Positions 37,043-45,692 of a stretch of DNA of 64,000 nucleotides are shown one piece after another; positions within the stretch are counted from its first letter, which is position 1; every line of letters begins with the position of its first letter. This DNA is from Mesorhizobium norvegicum (GTDB lineage: Bacteria; Pseudomonadota; Alphaproteobacteria; Rhizobiales; Rhizobiaceae). The DNA lies in assembly GCF_004919685.1 (NCBI RefSeq), contig NZ_SMYZ01000088.1, positions 62,001 through 126,000 of the forward strand, in the 5' to 3' direction. A model generated the notes under the pieces. That model worked only from the letters and a program-made list of their open reading frames with translations, was not told the DNA's origin and did no database searches. Made by a program: the position numbers and the translations under genes.

Positions 37043-37382
37043 GCGGGACAAATCGATCCCCGTGCTCTCCCAGTCCACATCCACACCTCCGTTGGAACTG
37101 GCTTCTCCGCCAGAGTGATGGAGAAGCCGTTCAGCAGTTCCGAGGGGCGCTGGCTGGAAAGAAGAGCGTTCGGAATCCGTGATTGATCGGGACCTCAGAG
37201 TACCGAGCAAATGCGATCATGCCCGAGCGTGGAAGATCCCAAGTGGTCACTTGATACATGCCCCAGTTAACGGCACCAGCCCTCCAAACGATGACTACAA
37301 GTATTTGATAGATATTATTGTTCTGGTCATAGTGTTTTGATCCACAACGATCCCGCTGGATACCCCACGGGCATTTTGAATC
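37043..37382 (+). repeat. Interspersed repeat, copy C (near full length)
   Basis: The left end is CGGGACAAATCGATCCCCGT, the middle core is CGTTCGGAATCCGTGATTGA at about 37163, and the right end is ACGATCCCGCTGGATACCCC at about 37350. It matches copies B and E over the full length by eye. Its right end stops about 45 bases before the stop codon of the minus-strand NDUFS4-like gene. Confidence 0.8.
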
Positions 37383-37425
37383 ATGATCGAGCACGTTTCG
37401 ATCTAAATTTTCTTTGGAATTAGTG

Positions 37426-38166
37426 TCAAGCAGCGTGTCGCGTGCCGGCGGCGTCAGCCGCTGTCGTGACGACGAGGTTCTCGCCTGATTTTTCCTCGAG
37501 TGCGAGGAGCGCCAATTCCACTTCGTGGAGGCGTGAAGGCCGTTCGCCCTCCGGCATCCCCTCCGCGGTCCCCAGATCCCAGAGATATTCATCCCAGGCC
37601 CAGCGCTTCAAGATATCGCACTTGTTCTGGAGTGTCAGGGCCGGATCAGCGACGACGTCTGCGGGCGACTGGAAAACGGAAGCCGGATCGACGAGCGCGC
37701 GTTCGAGATCGATCAGTGCCGACGGTCCGCCGCGCCCATACTGCGTCTGGAGCCAGGCCAGAGAAAGATAGGCGGACAGAACATCCTGGAAGGCCTGATC
37801 GCTGGCGCTCCGCGGTTCGGCGCGTTCTTGTTTCTCGGACAGGCTGTCGACGACATAAGCGAGTCCTTGCCGTTCGGCATAGGTGATCGCTGCCTCAAGC
37901 GTTGGGAAATTCAGCTCGACCTGGGTCAGTGTGTCGTCGCCTCCGGTCCAGCCCATCAGCGGTTCGATAAAGGGCGGCGTGCTCCGCTCAAAGGCGAGAC
38001 GCCAGCCTTTTGTCCGAGCCCGTCCGGAGGTCATGACCGACCGGCTCGGCCGAAAAATACGCGCCACGGCGTCCGGCGGAAAAATGGATTGGCCAAAGGT
38101 CAATGCAGGCCGGCGATTACCGTTTGCCGCTGCCGACAGGTTGTTGTCGCTGGCGATGGTCTCCAT
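37426..38166 (-). CDS. NDUFS4-like (ETC complex I subunit) domain protein with C-terminal extension
   Basis: This 246-residue protein contains an ETC_C1_NDUFS4-type domain at about residues 30-110: ARIFRPSRSVMTSGRARTKG, WRLAFERSTPPFIEPLMGWT and NFPTLEAAITYAERQGLAY. This is the family of the accessory NADH:ubiquinone oxidoreductase subunit. The remaining 130 residues form an alpha-helical region of unknown function (ALTLQNKCDILKRWAWDEYL is a conspicuous amphipathic stretch), so it is longer than the standard 100-residue alphaproteobacterial subunit. It follows hsp20 by 84 bp on the same strand and probably shares its heat-shock promoter. It is more likely a stress-linked paralog than the housekeeping complex I subunit. 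Confidence 0.8.
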   Translation of the reverse strand: METIASDNNLSAAANGNRRPALTFGQSIFPPDAVARIFRPSRSVMTSGRARTKGWRLAFERSTPPFIEPLMGWTGGDDTLTQVELNFPTLEAAITYAERQGLAYVVDSLSEKQERAEPRSASDQAFQDVLSAYLSLAWLQTQYGRGGPSALIDLERALVDPASVFQSPADVVADPALTLQNKCDILKRWAWDEYLWDLGTAEGMPEGERPSRLHEVELALLALEEKSGENLVVTTAADAAGTRHAA

Positions 38167-38250
38167 GGCTCACCCTCCCGTTTGGCGAAGGATGGCGCCG
38201 GGCGCGCCGCCGCGGCCGTGCCCGGCAACCTGAAGTTTTCCTTGTGTCTC

Positions 38251-38757
38251 TCAGCTTTTGCCGTTGATGGCGATGCGCTTGGCCTTGGCCTGCGCTTTCG
38301 CGCTCTTCGGCAGCGTCACGGTGAGCACGCCGTTCTTGAAGGCGGCGTTCACCTTATCCTCCTCGATTTCATAGCCAAGGGGAATACGGCGCTCGAAGCG
38401 GCCGTAGAAGCGCTCCGAGAACTGGCGCTCCTTGTCCTCGGTCTCTGATTTCTTCTCGCCGCGCAGCGTCAGTACGCCCTCGTCGAGCAGAACTTCGATG
38501 TCCTTCTCCTCCAGCCCCGGCACCTCGGCGATGACGCGGAGTTCATTGTCAGTCTCGGAAATCTCCACGTTCGGCCAGTTCGCCGACCAGGACAGGCGAC
38601 CGAAGGGCGTCGGCGCCTCAAATTCGTGGAAAACATCGTCGAACAGCCGGTTCACCTGACGATGCAGAGCGACAAACGGGTTCTGTTCGGTATCCCGGAA
38701 TACTGTCGGGACCCGATTGCTGCTGCGGCCCCACGGAATGAGATCACGTACGCTCAT
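38251..38757 (-). CDS. Small heat-shock protein, Hsp20/alpha-crystallin family
   Basis: This 168-residue holdase chaperone starts at ATG 38757 with GAGGAG eight bases upstream. The alpha-crystallin domain spans about residues 55-155: NVEISETDNELRVIAEVPGL, EVLLDEGVLTLRGEKKSET, ERRIPLGYEIEEDKVNAAF and the end motif GVLTVTLPKSAKAQ. The N-terminal VNRLFDDVFHEFEAP is typical of class A rhizobial sHsps. Expression control is unusually readable: an RpoH-type promoter (38863-38892) and a folded leader that can sequester the ribosome site (38758-38857). Confidence 0.93.
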   Translation of the reverse strand: MSVRDLIPWGRSSNRVPTVFRDTEQNPFVALHRQVNRLFDDVFHEFEAPTPFGRLSWSANWPNVEISETDNELRVIAEVPGLEEKDIEVLLDEGVLTLRGEKKSETEDKERQFSERFYGRFERRIPLGYEIEEDKVNAAFKNGVLTVTLPKSAKAQAKAKRIAINGKS

Positions 38758-38857
38758 GATATTGTCTCCTCTTTCTCCATTGAGCAACAAGGATACCAAG
38801 AGGCGCCAAAGAGCCGGCACCCCTTGGACTTGCCGATCCCGCAACGGGCGATCGGCG
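38758..38857 (-). promoter_or_regulatory. ROSE-like RNA thermometer in hsp20 leader
   Basis: On the minus strand the roughly 100-base leader folds into three hairpins. The first, 38856-38832, has arms GCCGATC and GATCGGC with inner CCG/CGG-type pairs. The second, 38827-38796, is a 12-bp helix with two G-U pairs (arms CCAAGGGGTGCC and GGCGCCTCTTGG). The third pairs TTGCT (38787-38783) with the ribosome site AGGAG (38770-38766). The UUGCU/AGGAG pairing with a G opposite G is the hallmark of ROSE elements in rhizobial small heat-shock genes. The 12-base loop of the third hairpin is longer than usual. Confidence 0.6.
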
Positions 38858-38862
38858 ACAAA

Positions 38863-38892
38863 ATATCTAGATTCGATTTTCCGCGTTTCAAG
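38863..38892 (-). promoter_or_regulatory. RpoH (sigma-32)-type promoter of hsp20
   Basis: On the minus strand CTTGAA (38892-38887) is followed after 16 bases by CTAGATAT (38870-38863). This matches the alphaproteobacterial heat-shock promoter pattern (CTTG at -35, a C-rich then TATnT-like -10). Transcription would start near 38857, just before the first leader hairpin. Confidence 0.6.
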
Positions 38893-39247
38893 AGGAATGC
38901 GACCCAATCAGCTCGCACTCACCTTTGCTTAGGGGACCGACTGCTCGAACGTCGCGACTCAGATATTCTGCTCTCGGCGGGAACCCCAATCCCCGCCTGG
39001 CCGGCGCCTCTCAGGCAACAGCGCTCCCAACTACCGGCGCCGGCCATCTTCGGTTCGCAGGGATGCGCCGATGCGGGCGTTAGCTACCTCTGCAGAGCCG
39101 AGCAGGAAACGGGTGGCGGCCCTATCGACCAACGATCAGAATCCCTCATATGCCAATGGGAGAATGACCGATGTTTGGATTGTTAGGATTCCATGAGATA
39201 GCTGCAAGGCGCGGGGACGGTCTGCGTCCAGAGTTTTTCGGCCTGCT
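38893..39247. other. Gene-free stretch between hsp20 promoter and transposase remnant
   Basis: About 355 bases, GC-rich to about 39160. I see no gene; frames across it give proline/arginine-rich text with no family resemblance. Confidence 0.3.
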
Positions 39248-39571
39248 TCACGAGAAGTCTCTTCGTGAAAGTCTAACTCTCATCTCCGGGGGGATTGCGG
39301 AAGCTAGCCAGCAGTCGCCGCGAGTCATCGGCCTCTCGGCTTCCTTCGCTTCGATAAGCGCCACGATATCGCCAATCTCCCAAAGCTTGCCGGTCACGCC
39401 AGCACCCATCGCCGGAGTCATGCGCAACGTCGCATGGATGCGGGCAAAATAGTGCATGAAGTGCAACGCGACCGCGTTGGCGTGAGCCTCAACCTTCTTG
39501 GAAAAGCCGTTTGTCAGGCGCGTGAAGGCTTTAGATGTGCGATCTTCGGGTCGGTTCGAGACCTGCTTCAC
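39248..39571 (-). pseudogene. Remnant of an insertion-sequence transposase (C-terminal part)
   Basis: The minus-strand frame holds NGFSKKVEAHANAVALHF, HYFARIHATLRMTPAMGAG and KLWEIGDIVALIEA, which is the C-terminal end of a DDE transposase family common in Rhizobiales (usual text NFxRIHxTLRxTPAMxAGV). Only about 75 residues of it are left, with no catalytic domain and no flanking inverted repeats seen, so it is a fossil. Its head abuts the stop of the SDR gene at 39568. Confidence 0.65.
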
Positions 39572-40386
39572 GGAGTGTCGCCCACCATGCCGGAGAACAG
39601 CACTGAGCCGCGCTGCTCGAGAAGCGACAGCGAGGTGTAATCCAGGATCGATAGGCCTCCGTCGGCGACCAAGGTTTGTCCCGTGATAAACGAAGCCTCA
39701 TCGCTCGCCAGGAACGCGACGGCCGCAGCAATTTCTGCCGGCGTGCCCATCCGGCCGAACGCGCTTGGCGGCACCGTCCAGTCGCCGGCACCAGACGCTG
39801 GCGCCGCTACATCGGTTTCGGTGGCAATCCAGCCCGGGCTGACGCAGTTCGCCCTGATCCGATGTGGAACCCCCTCGATTGCCAGCGATCGCGTGAGCGC
39901 TTCGACGGCCGCCTTGGCGACGCAGTACAGGCCCCAGTTGCCGTGCAACGTGGCCGTGGACGATATGTTGACAATCGCACCTCCGCCGAAATCCCGCAGC
40001 AGCGGCAAGGCGTAAGAGGATACAAAGTAGGTGGAATCCAGGTTGGCGCCGCGCATCTTGTCCCATCTTGCTCCGGGGCGATCGCCGAGTTCAATCCCGC
40101 TCCGGCGCGAACCGGCGCCGGCATTGTTGACAACAACTGCCAGCCGCCCCCATTGGCCGGTCTGGCCGATCAGGTCCTCGACTTGATGTTCCTCCGACAG
40201 ATCGCACTGGAAAAAGCGGGCTTCACCTTCGATCGCCTTTGCTTCCGCTTCAACGGCGCGGCCCTTTTCGAGATCGCGGCCTGCGAACGCCACCCTGGCT
40301 CCCTCTTTCAGGAAATAGTGGACGATCCCACGGCCTATCCCTGAATTCCCGCCGGTCACGAGAACGTCTTTGCCTTTAAAGCGCAT
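39568..40386 (-). CDS. SDR family oxidoreductase
   Basis: This 272-residue short-chain dehydrogenase starts at ATG 40386 after GGGAGG. Motifs are VTGGNSGIGRGIVHYFLKEG (cofactor), NNAGAGS, NISSTATLHGNWG (Ser), catalytic YCVAK, and ITGQTLVADGGLSI. The C-terminal 20 residues (after SILDYTS) extend beyond the common end and run to the junction with the transposase remnant, so the original tail may have been replaced. The substrate is unknown. Confidence 0.87.
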   Translation of the reverse strand: MRFKGKDVLVTGGNSGIGRGIVHYFLKEGARVAFAGRDLEKGRAVEAEAKAIEGEARFFQCDLSEEHQVEDLIGQTGQWGRLAVVVNNAGAGSRRSGIELGDRPGARWDKMRGANLDSTYFVSSYALPLLRDFGGGAIVNISSTATLHGNWGLYCVAKAAVEALTRSLAIEGVPHRIRANCVSPGWIATETDVAAPASGAGDWTVPPSAFGRMGTPAEIAAAVAFLASDEASFITGQTLVADGGLSILDYTSLSLLEQRGSVLFSGMVGDTP

Positions 40387-40705
40387 GGTACCTCCCTGCA
40401 GACGATGCAGATGCGCGCATTGCGGCATCTCTGATCCATTCCGCTGAGAAACGGTGGACCGAAGCAGGGATATGCTTCGCTATTCAATTCAGCGTCAGTA
40501 CCACAGCGGGTCGAGGATTGGACATGAGCGGGAGCGAGTTCTCCCCTGGCAGCGGGATGTGCCATATCGGCAGTTTTTTGAAGCCATGGGGCCTCTATTG
40601 GTTGAAAACTGCTGTCAGGTCTCCTTGTGTTCGCCAAGAGTTCCAGAAAGGCCCTCGGCGCGTGATCTGGAGGGCAATGACTTGGGCCGTCACCGGCTGC
40701 GTAGC

Positions 40706-40910
40706 CTACGACAGCAGAGTTCTGTTTGTGCGTTCTGAACGTGCGGGCCGTGCTTCGGCGATGGCTTCCGGAACAAGGGCTATCGCGGGATCGCGGGCAA
40801 CCAGTTCCAGGTGCGTTTCAAGGCCGCTGACCTCGAAGACTGTGCGACGCTCGATACCAATCTCCAGAAAGGCGCGGTCGACGAGTTTCCGCGTCCCCCA
40901 ATCCGACCGA
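40706..40910 (-). pseudogene. C-terminal fragment of a LysR-type regulator
   Basis: The minus-strand peptide GTRKLVDRAFLEIGIERRTV then LELVARDPAIALVPEAIAEA is the typical second half of a LysR effector domain. No HTH or first effector half is present upstream, so only about 65 residues remain. The rest of the 40387-41135 gap carries no gene I can support. Confidence 0.55.
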
Positions 40911-41135
40911 AATCGACGAATGGTTCGTCTTTCAACGCGGAGAGCAACACGGCCGGCCATGGCATGATTCAGCGCCCTCGTGAGCTCGACACATCTGGCG
41001 GTGGCGCGGTTATTTTTCTGTGGCATGGTGGATCAATCGTGAGGATTTCGATGTCGTCTGCTTAATGCCACATCGGTAAGTTTTTATCTCTGCACCAACG
41101 CCCAGGCCGTGGCGATCTCGATAGTGGGAGTTGTA

Positions 41136-42041
41136 ATGTCGCTCAGTCGCGCCGAAGTGTATGATCTTTCAATATTCCTGCTCATCGTACAGTATCGCAG
41201 CTTTAGAAAGGCGGCGGACAATCTCGGCGTAACCGCATCAGCACTCAGCCACCGGGTGAAAGCGCTTGAAGAGCGACTTGGTGTAAGGCTGCTAAACCGT
41301 ACAAGCCGAAGTGTTGCTCCAACAGTAGCAGGAAGCGCGCTTGCCGAAAAAGTGAGTGCCGGCCTCGATCTTATCAATTCCGGCCTGGAGGAACTGCACG
41401 GGCACCACGAAGGGACCGCCGGGAGTGTGCGGTTGAATGTGCTGCGTGATGCGTCGATTTTGCTTTTGCGCCCGGCATTGCCGATCTTCCTGCAGCGCTT
41501 TCCCAACATCGAATTGGAGATTGCGGTCGACGATCACTTCATCGACGTGACTGCGGAAGGCTTCGACGCCGGTCTCAGATATGGTGGCACGATACCGGAG
41601 GACATGATCGCCATTCCATTGACGCCACCACTCAAGTGGGTGGTCGTCGGTGCACCGGCCTACTTCGAGCGTCACGGTCGGCCAGAATTGCCTGATGACC
41701 TTCATTCCCATCAATGTATCCGCATCCGCACGGGGCGAGGGCAGATCTACAAATGGGAATTCGAGCAGGGCGACGATCGGCGCGAGATCGACGTTCCCGG
41801 CTCACTCATATCAAGTGAGTCGGCTTTCGCCATCAATGCTGCGATCGACGGTATTGGTCTGTTCTATTGCCTGGAAAAGCTCGCTGGCCCACACCTGGCG
41901 GGAGGACGGCTGGAAGTGGCACTGCCGCAATGGTCTTCAATCGGCCCGCCATTGTCCATGTATTATTCGAGTCGCCGGCAACTGCCGTTCGGGATCAGTG
42001 CCCTCATACAGGTGATACGCGATATCAATCCGCTGAAATGA
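41136..42041 (+). CDS. LysR family transcriptional regulator
   Basis: This 301-residue protein has an HTH at about residues 6-62 (SIFLLIVQYRSFRKAADNLG, VTASALSHRVKALEERLGVR) and an effector domain of the group common next to aldo/keto reductases (GFDAGLRYGGTIPEDMIAIP). ATG 41136 is preceded by GGGAG; an upstream in-frame GTG/ATG would add a dozen residues. It reads toward the aldo/keto reductase genes and may control them, with a strong palindrome lying between. Confidence 0.88.
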   Translation: MSLSRAEVYDLSIFLLIVQYRSFRKAADNLGVTASALSHRVKALEERLGVRLLNRTSRSVAPTVAGSALAEKVSAGLDLINSGLEELHGHHEGTAGSVRLNVLRDASILLLRPALPIFLQRFPNIELEIAVDDHFIDVTAEGFDAGLRYGGTIPEDMIAIPLTPPLKWVVVGAPAYFERHGRPELPDDLHSHQCIRIRTGRGQIYKWEFEQGDDRREIDVPGSLISSESAFAINAAIDGIGLFYCLEKLAGPHLAGGRLEVALPQWSSIGPPLSMYYSSRRQLPFGISALIQVIRDINPLK

Positions 42042-42083
42042 ACTTTGCGGAGGTCGGACCATGCGTGACCATCAAAATTGGTT

Positions 42084-42106
42084 ATCAATGAGCACAGCTC
42101 ATTGAT
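42084..42106. promoter_or_regulatory. Perfect 10-bp inverted repeat between LysR and aldo/keto reductase genes
   Basis: ATCAATGAGC, three bases (ACA), then GCTCATTGAT. It lies 43 bases after the LysR stop and 113 bases before the reductase start. No T-run follows, so a regulator operator is more likely than an intrinsic terminator, though a hairpin with a short loop is possible. A weaker ATTGATTCATTAAT palindrome follows at about 42121. Confidence 0.55.
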
Positions 42107-42218
42107 CCGATTACCTCTCTCCCATTGATTCATTAATCGACGATGCTATTTCAATCCGTCGGATGCTGCGCGCCCGGTGGACCGGAATGGCGCATGCAAT
42201 GGAAAATACGAGGCTCGA

Positions 42219-43244
42219 ATGTACGTTGCAGATGCCCAGAGATACGACGCGATTGCCTACCGCCGCTGTGGTCGGTCGGGGCTGAAACTCCCGCCGATTT
42301 CGTTGGGCTTGTGGCAGAACTTCGGTGGTCAAGATGTCTTCGAGACCGGCCGCTCGGTGATCCGGCGTGCCTTCGACAAGGGAGTCACTCATTTCGACCT
42401 GGCGAACAATTATGGCCCGCCTTACGGGTCGGCGGAAGAGAATTTCGGACAGGTCCTCAAAAAGGACTTCTCGAGCCACCGCGACGAGATGATCATCTCC
42501 TCGAAAGCCGGTTGGGATATGTGGCCGGGTCCTTATGGGGCGGGTGGATCCCGCAAGCACCTGCTTGCATCACTCGAACAGAGCCTGAAGCGAGTGGGTG
42601 TCGAATATGTCGATATCTTCTATTCCCACCGCCCGACATTGGATGTTCCGCTCGAGGAAACCATCGCCGCGCTCGTGCAGATGGTGCGGCAAGGTAAGGC
42701 GCTCTACGTCGGGATTTCATCGTATGGGCCAGATCGGACTCGGGAAGCCGAGCGCGTCCTGCGCGCGGAAGGAATTCCGCTGCTTATCCACCAACCCTCC
42801 TACTCCATGCTGAACCGCTGGATTGAGGATGGGTTGCTCGATACGCTGGAAGAGCTTGGTGCCGGCTGTATCGCATTTTCGCCGTTGGCCCAGGGGTTGT
42901 TGACATCAAAGTATCTGAATGGCGTCCCGGACGGCGCGCGTGCAGCGCGTGGCGGCTCGTTCGACACAAAGTTGCTGAGTGATGCAAACGTCGAGCGTGT
43001 CCGCGGATTGAACGCGATCGCAAGCGACCGCGGACAGACACTTGCCCAGATGGCGATCGCATGGACCTTGCGAGATTCGCGCGTAACGAGCGCGCTGGTA
43101 GGCGCGCGCAACGTGGCCCAACTCGATGATTCCCTTGGCGCTTTAGGGAATCTCGAATTCAATACCGAAGAACTCCACAAAATCGACAGGTACGCAACCG
43201 AGGGCGGGATCGACCTCTGGCGAACTCAATCAAAGGCAGCCTGA
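42219..43244 (+). CDS. Aldo/keto reductase (YghZ/GAP reductase-like)
   Basis: This 341-residue NADPH-dependent reductase has catalytic Asp and Tyr in THFDLANNYGPPYGSAEENF, catalytic Lys in ISSKAGWDMWPGPYG and His in DIFYSHRPTLDVPLEETIAA. The WxGPYG segment and length group it with L-glyceraldehyde-3-phosphate reductases. ATG 42219 has GAGG six bases before it. It lies 208 bp before a second reductase of another subgroup. Confidence 0.88.
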   Translation: MYVADAQRYDAIAYRRCGRSGLKLPPISLGLWQNFGGQDVFETGRSVIRRAFDKGVTHFDLANNYGPPYGSAEENFGQVLKKDFSSHRDEMIISSKAGWDMWPGPYGAGGSRKHLLASLEQSLKRVGVEYVDIFYSHRPTLDVPLEETIAALVQMVRQGKALYVGISSYGPDRTREAERVLRAEGIPLLIHQPSYSMLNRWIEDGLLDTLEELGAGCIAFSPLAQGLLTSKYLNGVPDGARAARGGSFDTKLLSDANVERVRGLNAIASDRGQTLAQMAIAWTLRDSRVTSALVGARNVAQLDDSLGALGNLEFNTEELHKIDRYATEGGIDLWRTQSKAA

Positions 43245-43453
43245 ACGGTCGGATGGTGCGCATTGTGCGATGACGACATGCACAAACAACATTGGCAATA
43301 CCGGATCGTCACCGCAAAGCAGTTCGCATCACCGGCGCATCAATTGGCACTGCGCTCGCAGTGATACCTGGGCAGCCACCAATGGCAAGAAAGACGATTG
43401 CATCGGGCCCGCAACGCGATAGGCCCGATCGAGATCCCTGAAGGAGCAAGGAC

Positions 43454-44485
43454 ATGGACTATCGCAAGCTCGGCAAAAGCGGCGCCGTCGTCTCGGCCTA
43501 TTGCCTCGGCACCATGACTTTTGGACACGAGTCCGACGAAGATACATCGTTCGCGCTTATGGATGATTATGTCGAGGCCGGCGGCAATTTCATCGATACG
43601 GCCGACGTCTACAGCGCCGGCGTATCAGAGGAGATCATCGGCCGCTGGCTCAAGAGCAAGCCAGGACTCGCCAAGAAGCTGGTGATCGCCACCAAGGGTC
43701 GTTTCCCCATGGGCGCAGGACCGAATGATCTCGGGCTGTCGCGCAAGCATCTTGGGGCAGCGCTCGATGCCTCGCTCAAGCGCCTGGGCGTTGAGCAGGT
43801 TGATCTTTACCAGATGCACGCTTGGGATGCGCTGACGCCGCTGGAGGAGACGCTGCGCTTTCTCGATGACTCGATCCGCAACGGCAAGATCGCCTATTAC
43901 GGGCTCTCCAACTTCCTGGGTTGGCACCTGACCAAGGCGGCGTGGCTGGCCAAAGCCAATGGCTACACGCCACCCGTGACGCTGCAACCACAATACAGCC
44001 TTCTGGTCCGCGACATCGAACATGAGCTTGTGCCGGCCGCGCTCGACGCCGGTATCGGCCTGCTGCCGTGGTCGCCGCTAGGCGGCGGATGGCTCTCAGG
44101 CAAATACAAGCGCGACCAGATGCCGGCGGGCGCCACGCGCCTTGGCGAAAATCCCAAACGCGGCATGGAAGCGTTCGCCGCCCGCAACGCCAGGCCGATC
44201 ACCTGGAACGTTATTCGGGCGGTTGAAGATACCGCAAAAGCGCTTGGAGCGACCATGGCGCAGGTCGCGCTGGCATGGGTCGCCGCACAGCCAGCGGTCA
44301 CGTCGGTTATTCTCGGGGCCCGGACACGAGAGCAACTGGCCGACAATCTCGGTGCGGCCAAACTGACGCTGACGGACGAAACCATTACCGAACTCAACGC
44401 GGCGAGCAAACCGGAAATGTCGGAATATCCCTATGGAACGGGCGGCATAAGCCAACGCCACCGCAAGATCGAGGGTGGCCGCTGA
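43454..44485 (+). CDS. Aldo/keto reductase
   Basis: This 343-residue TIM-barrel reductase has catalytic Asp/Tyr in NFIDTADVYSAGVSEEIIG, Lys in VIATKGRFPMG, His in LYQMHAWDALTPLEETLR, and the NADPH-binding end VILGARTREQLADNLGA. GAAGGAGC precedes the ATG. It is followed after 48 bp by the NAD epimerase gene, so these are probably one transcript. Sugar or polyol chemistry is likely. Confidence 0.9.
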   Translation: MDYRKLGKSGAVVSAYCLGTMTFGHESDEDTSFALMDDYVEAGGNFIDTADVYSAGVSEEIIGRWLKSKPGLAKKLVIATKGRFPMGAGPNDLGLSRKHLGAALDASLKRLGVEQVDLYQMHAWDALTPLEETLRFLDDSIRNGKIAYYGLSNFLGWHLTKAAWLAKANGYTPPVTLQPQYSLLVRDIEHELVPAALDAGIGLLPWSPLGGGWLSGKYKRDQMPAGATRLGENPKRGMEAFAARNARPITWNVIRAVEDTAKALGATMAQVALAWVAAQPAVTSVILGARTREQLADNLGAAKLTLTDETITELNAASKPEMSEYPYGTGGISQRHRKIEGGR

Positions 44486-44533
44486 CTTTGGCGGCACGCG
44501 AACCGCATCGATAAACATCAAAGGAGGCTCAGC

Positions 44534-45439
44534 ATGTCCGCATCCGATACCCCAGGTAAGCGCATCATCTTCACCGGCGGCACCGGCAAGGCCGGCCGGC
44601 ATGCTATTCCCTACTTGCTGGAGCGCGGCCACGAGGTGCTCAACCTCGATCTGGTACCGTTCGCCCATCCCGGTGTCAGGACGTTGATCACCGACCTCAC
44701 CGACAGCGGGCAGGCCTTCAACGCGCTGTCGATGCATTTCGACAGCAGCGGGCTCACCACCGGCAAGGGGCCCGCGCCGGTGGATGCGATCGTGCATTTT
44801 GCCGCTATCCCCGCCTTGTTGTTGCGCCCCGACAACGTCACCTTCCAGGCCAATGTCGTTTCGACCTACAATGTCATCGAGGCGGCGACAAAGCTCGGCA
44901 TCCGCAAGATCATCATCGCGTCCAGTGAGACGACCTATGGCGTCTGCTTCGCCGAAGGCGACAAGGACTTCCACCAGTTTCCCCTGGAGGAGGATTACGA
45001 TGTCGACCCGATGGACAGCTACGGCCTGTCCAAGGTGGTGAACGAGAAAACGGCGCGCGCCTTCGCCATGCGCTTCGGTACAGACATCTACGCGCTTCGC
45101 ATCGGCAATGTGATCGAGCCGCATGAATACGACCGGTTCCCGAGTTTCGTCGCCGATCCGTTGTCGCGCAAGCGCAATGCCTGGAGCTATATCGACGCAC
45201 GCGACTTGGGTCAGATCGTCGATCTTTGCGTCCGCAGGGACGGGCTCGGTTTCCAGGTCTTCAACGCCGTTAACGACACGATCACCGCCAATGAGCCGAC
45301 CGAGGCCTTCTTGAGGCGCTGGTGCCCTGACGTGCCGGTCGCCCGCCCGATGGGCGAATTCGAAGCGCCGCTGTCCAACCGCAAGGCGCGCGAGGTACTC
45401 GGATTCCGCGAGGAGCATAACTGGCGGAAATATGTCTGA
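44534..45439 (+). CDS. NAD-dependent epimerase/dehydratase family protein
   Basis: This 301-residue extended SDR has Rossmann motif FTGGTGKAGRHAIPYLLERG, the Ser/Tyr/Lys set in IIASSETTYGV and YGLSK, and WSYIDARDLGQIVDLC. AGGAGG is just upstream. It lies between an aldo/keto reductase and a HIBADH-like gene. The first 180 bp of this gene also exist as a broken copy at 33475-33675. Uronate- or sugar-type substrates are usual for this subgroup, not proven here. Confidence 0.88.
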   Translation: MSASDTPGKRIIFTGGTGKAGRHAIPYLLERGHEVLNLDLVPFAHPGVRTLITDLTDSGQAFNALSMHFDSSGLTTGKGPAPVDAIVHFAAIPALLLRPDNVTFQANVVSTYNVIEAATKLGIRKIIIASSETTYGVCFAEGDKDFHQFPLEEDYDVDPMDSYGLSKVVNEKTARAFAMRFGTDIYALRIGNVIEPHEYDRFPSFVADPLSRKRNAWSYIDARDLGQIVDLCVRRDGLGFQVFNAVNDTITANEPTEAFLRRWCPDVPVARPMGEFEAPLSNRKAREVLGFREEHNWRKYV

Positions 45440-45692
45440 CGTGGCGCTGGCGTCCTGTGGGAGTACCGGCCGTTCGCTCTGCTCGTCTTGGGGGCAAAAC
45501 GGCACCCGAGAACTCAAAGCACAGCCGTCGCGACGAAGAAATGGAGTAGGATCGTCAGCGCATGCTGGATGATCCCTGCGATCGGGCCAGAGTCCGAGGC
45601 AGCATCGACCCCCGCCCCGCAGCCGCTTCAGAGCGCTTTTCCAAGACGGAGCGAACTGGATCTGGGCGGGGTCACAGACAAAGGAGACCCTT

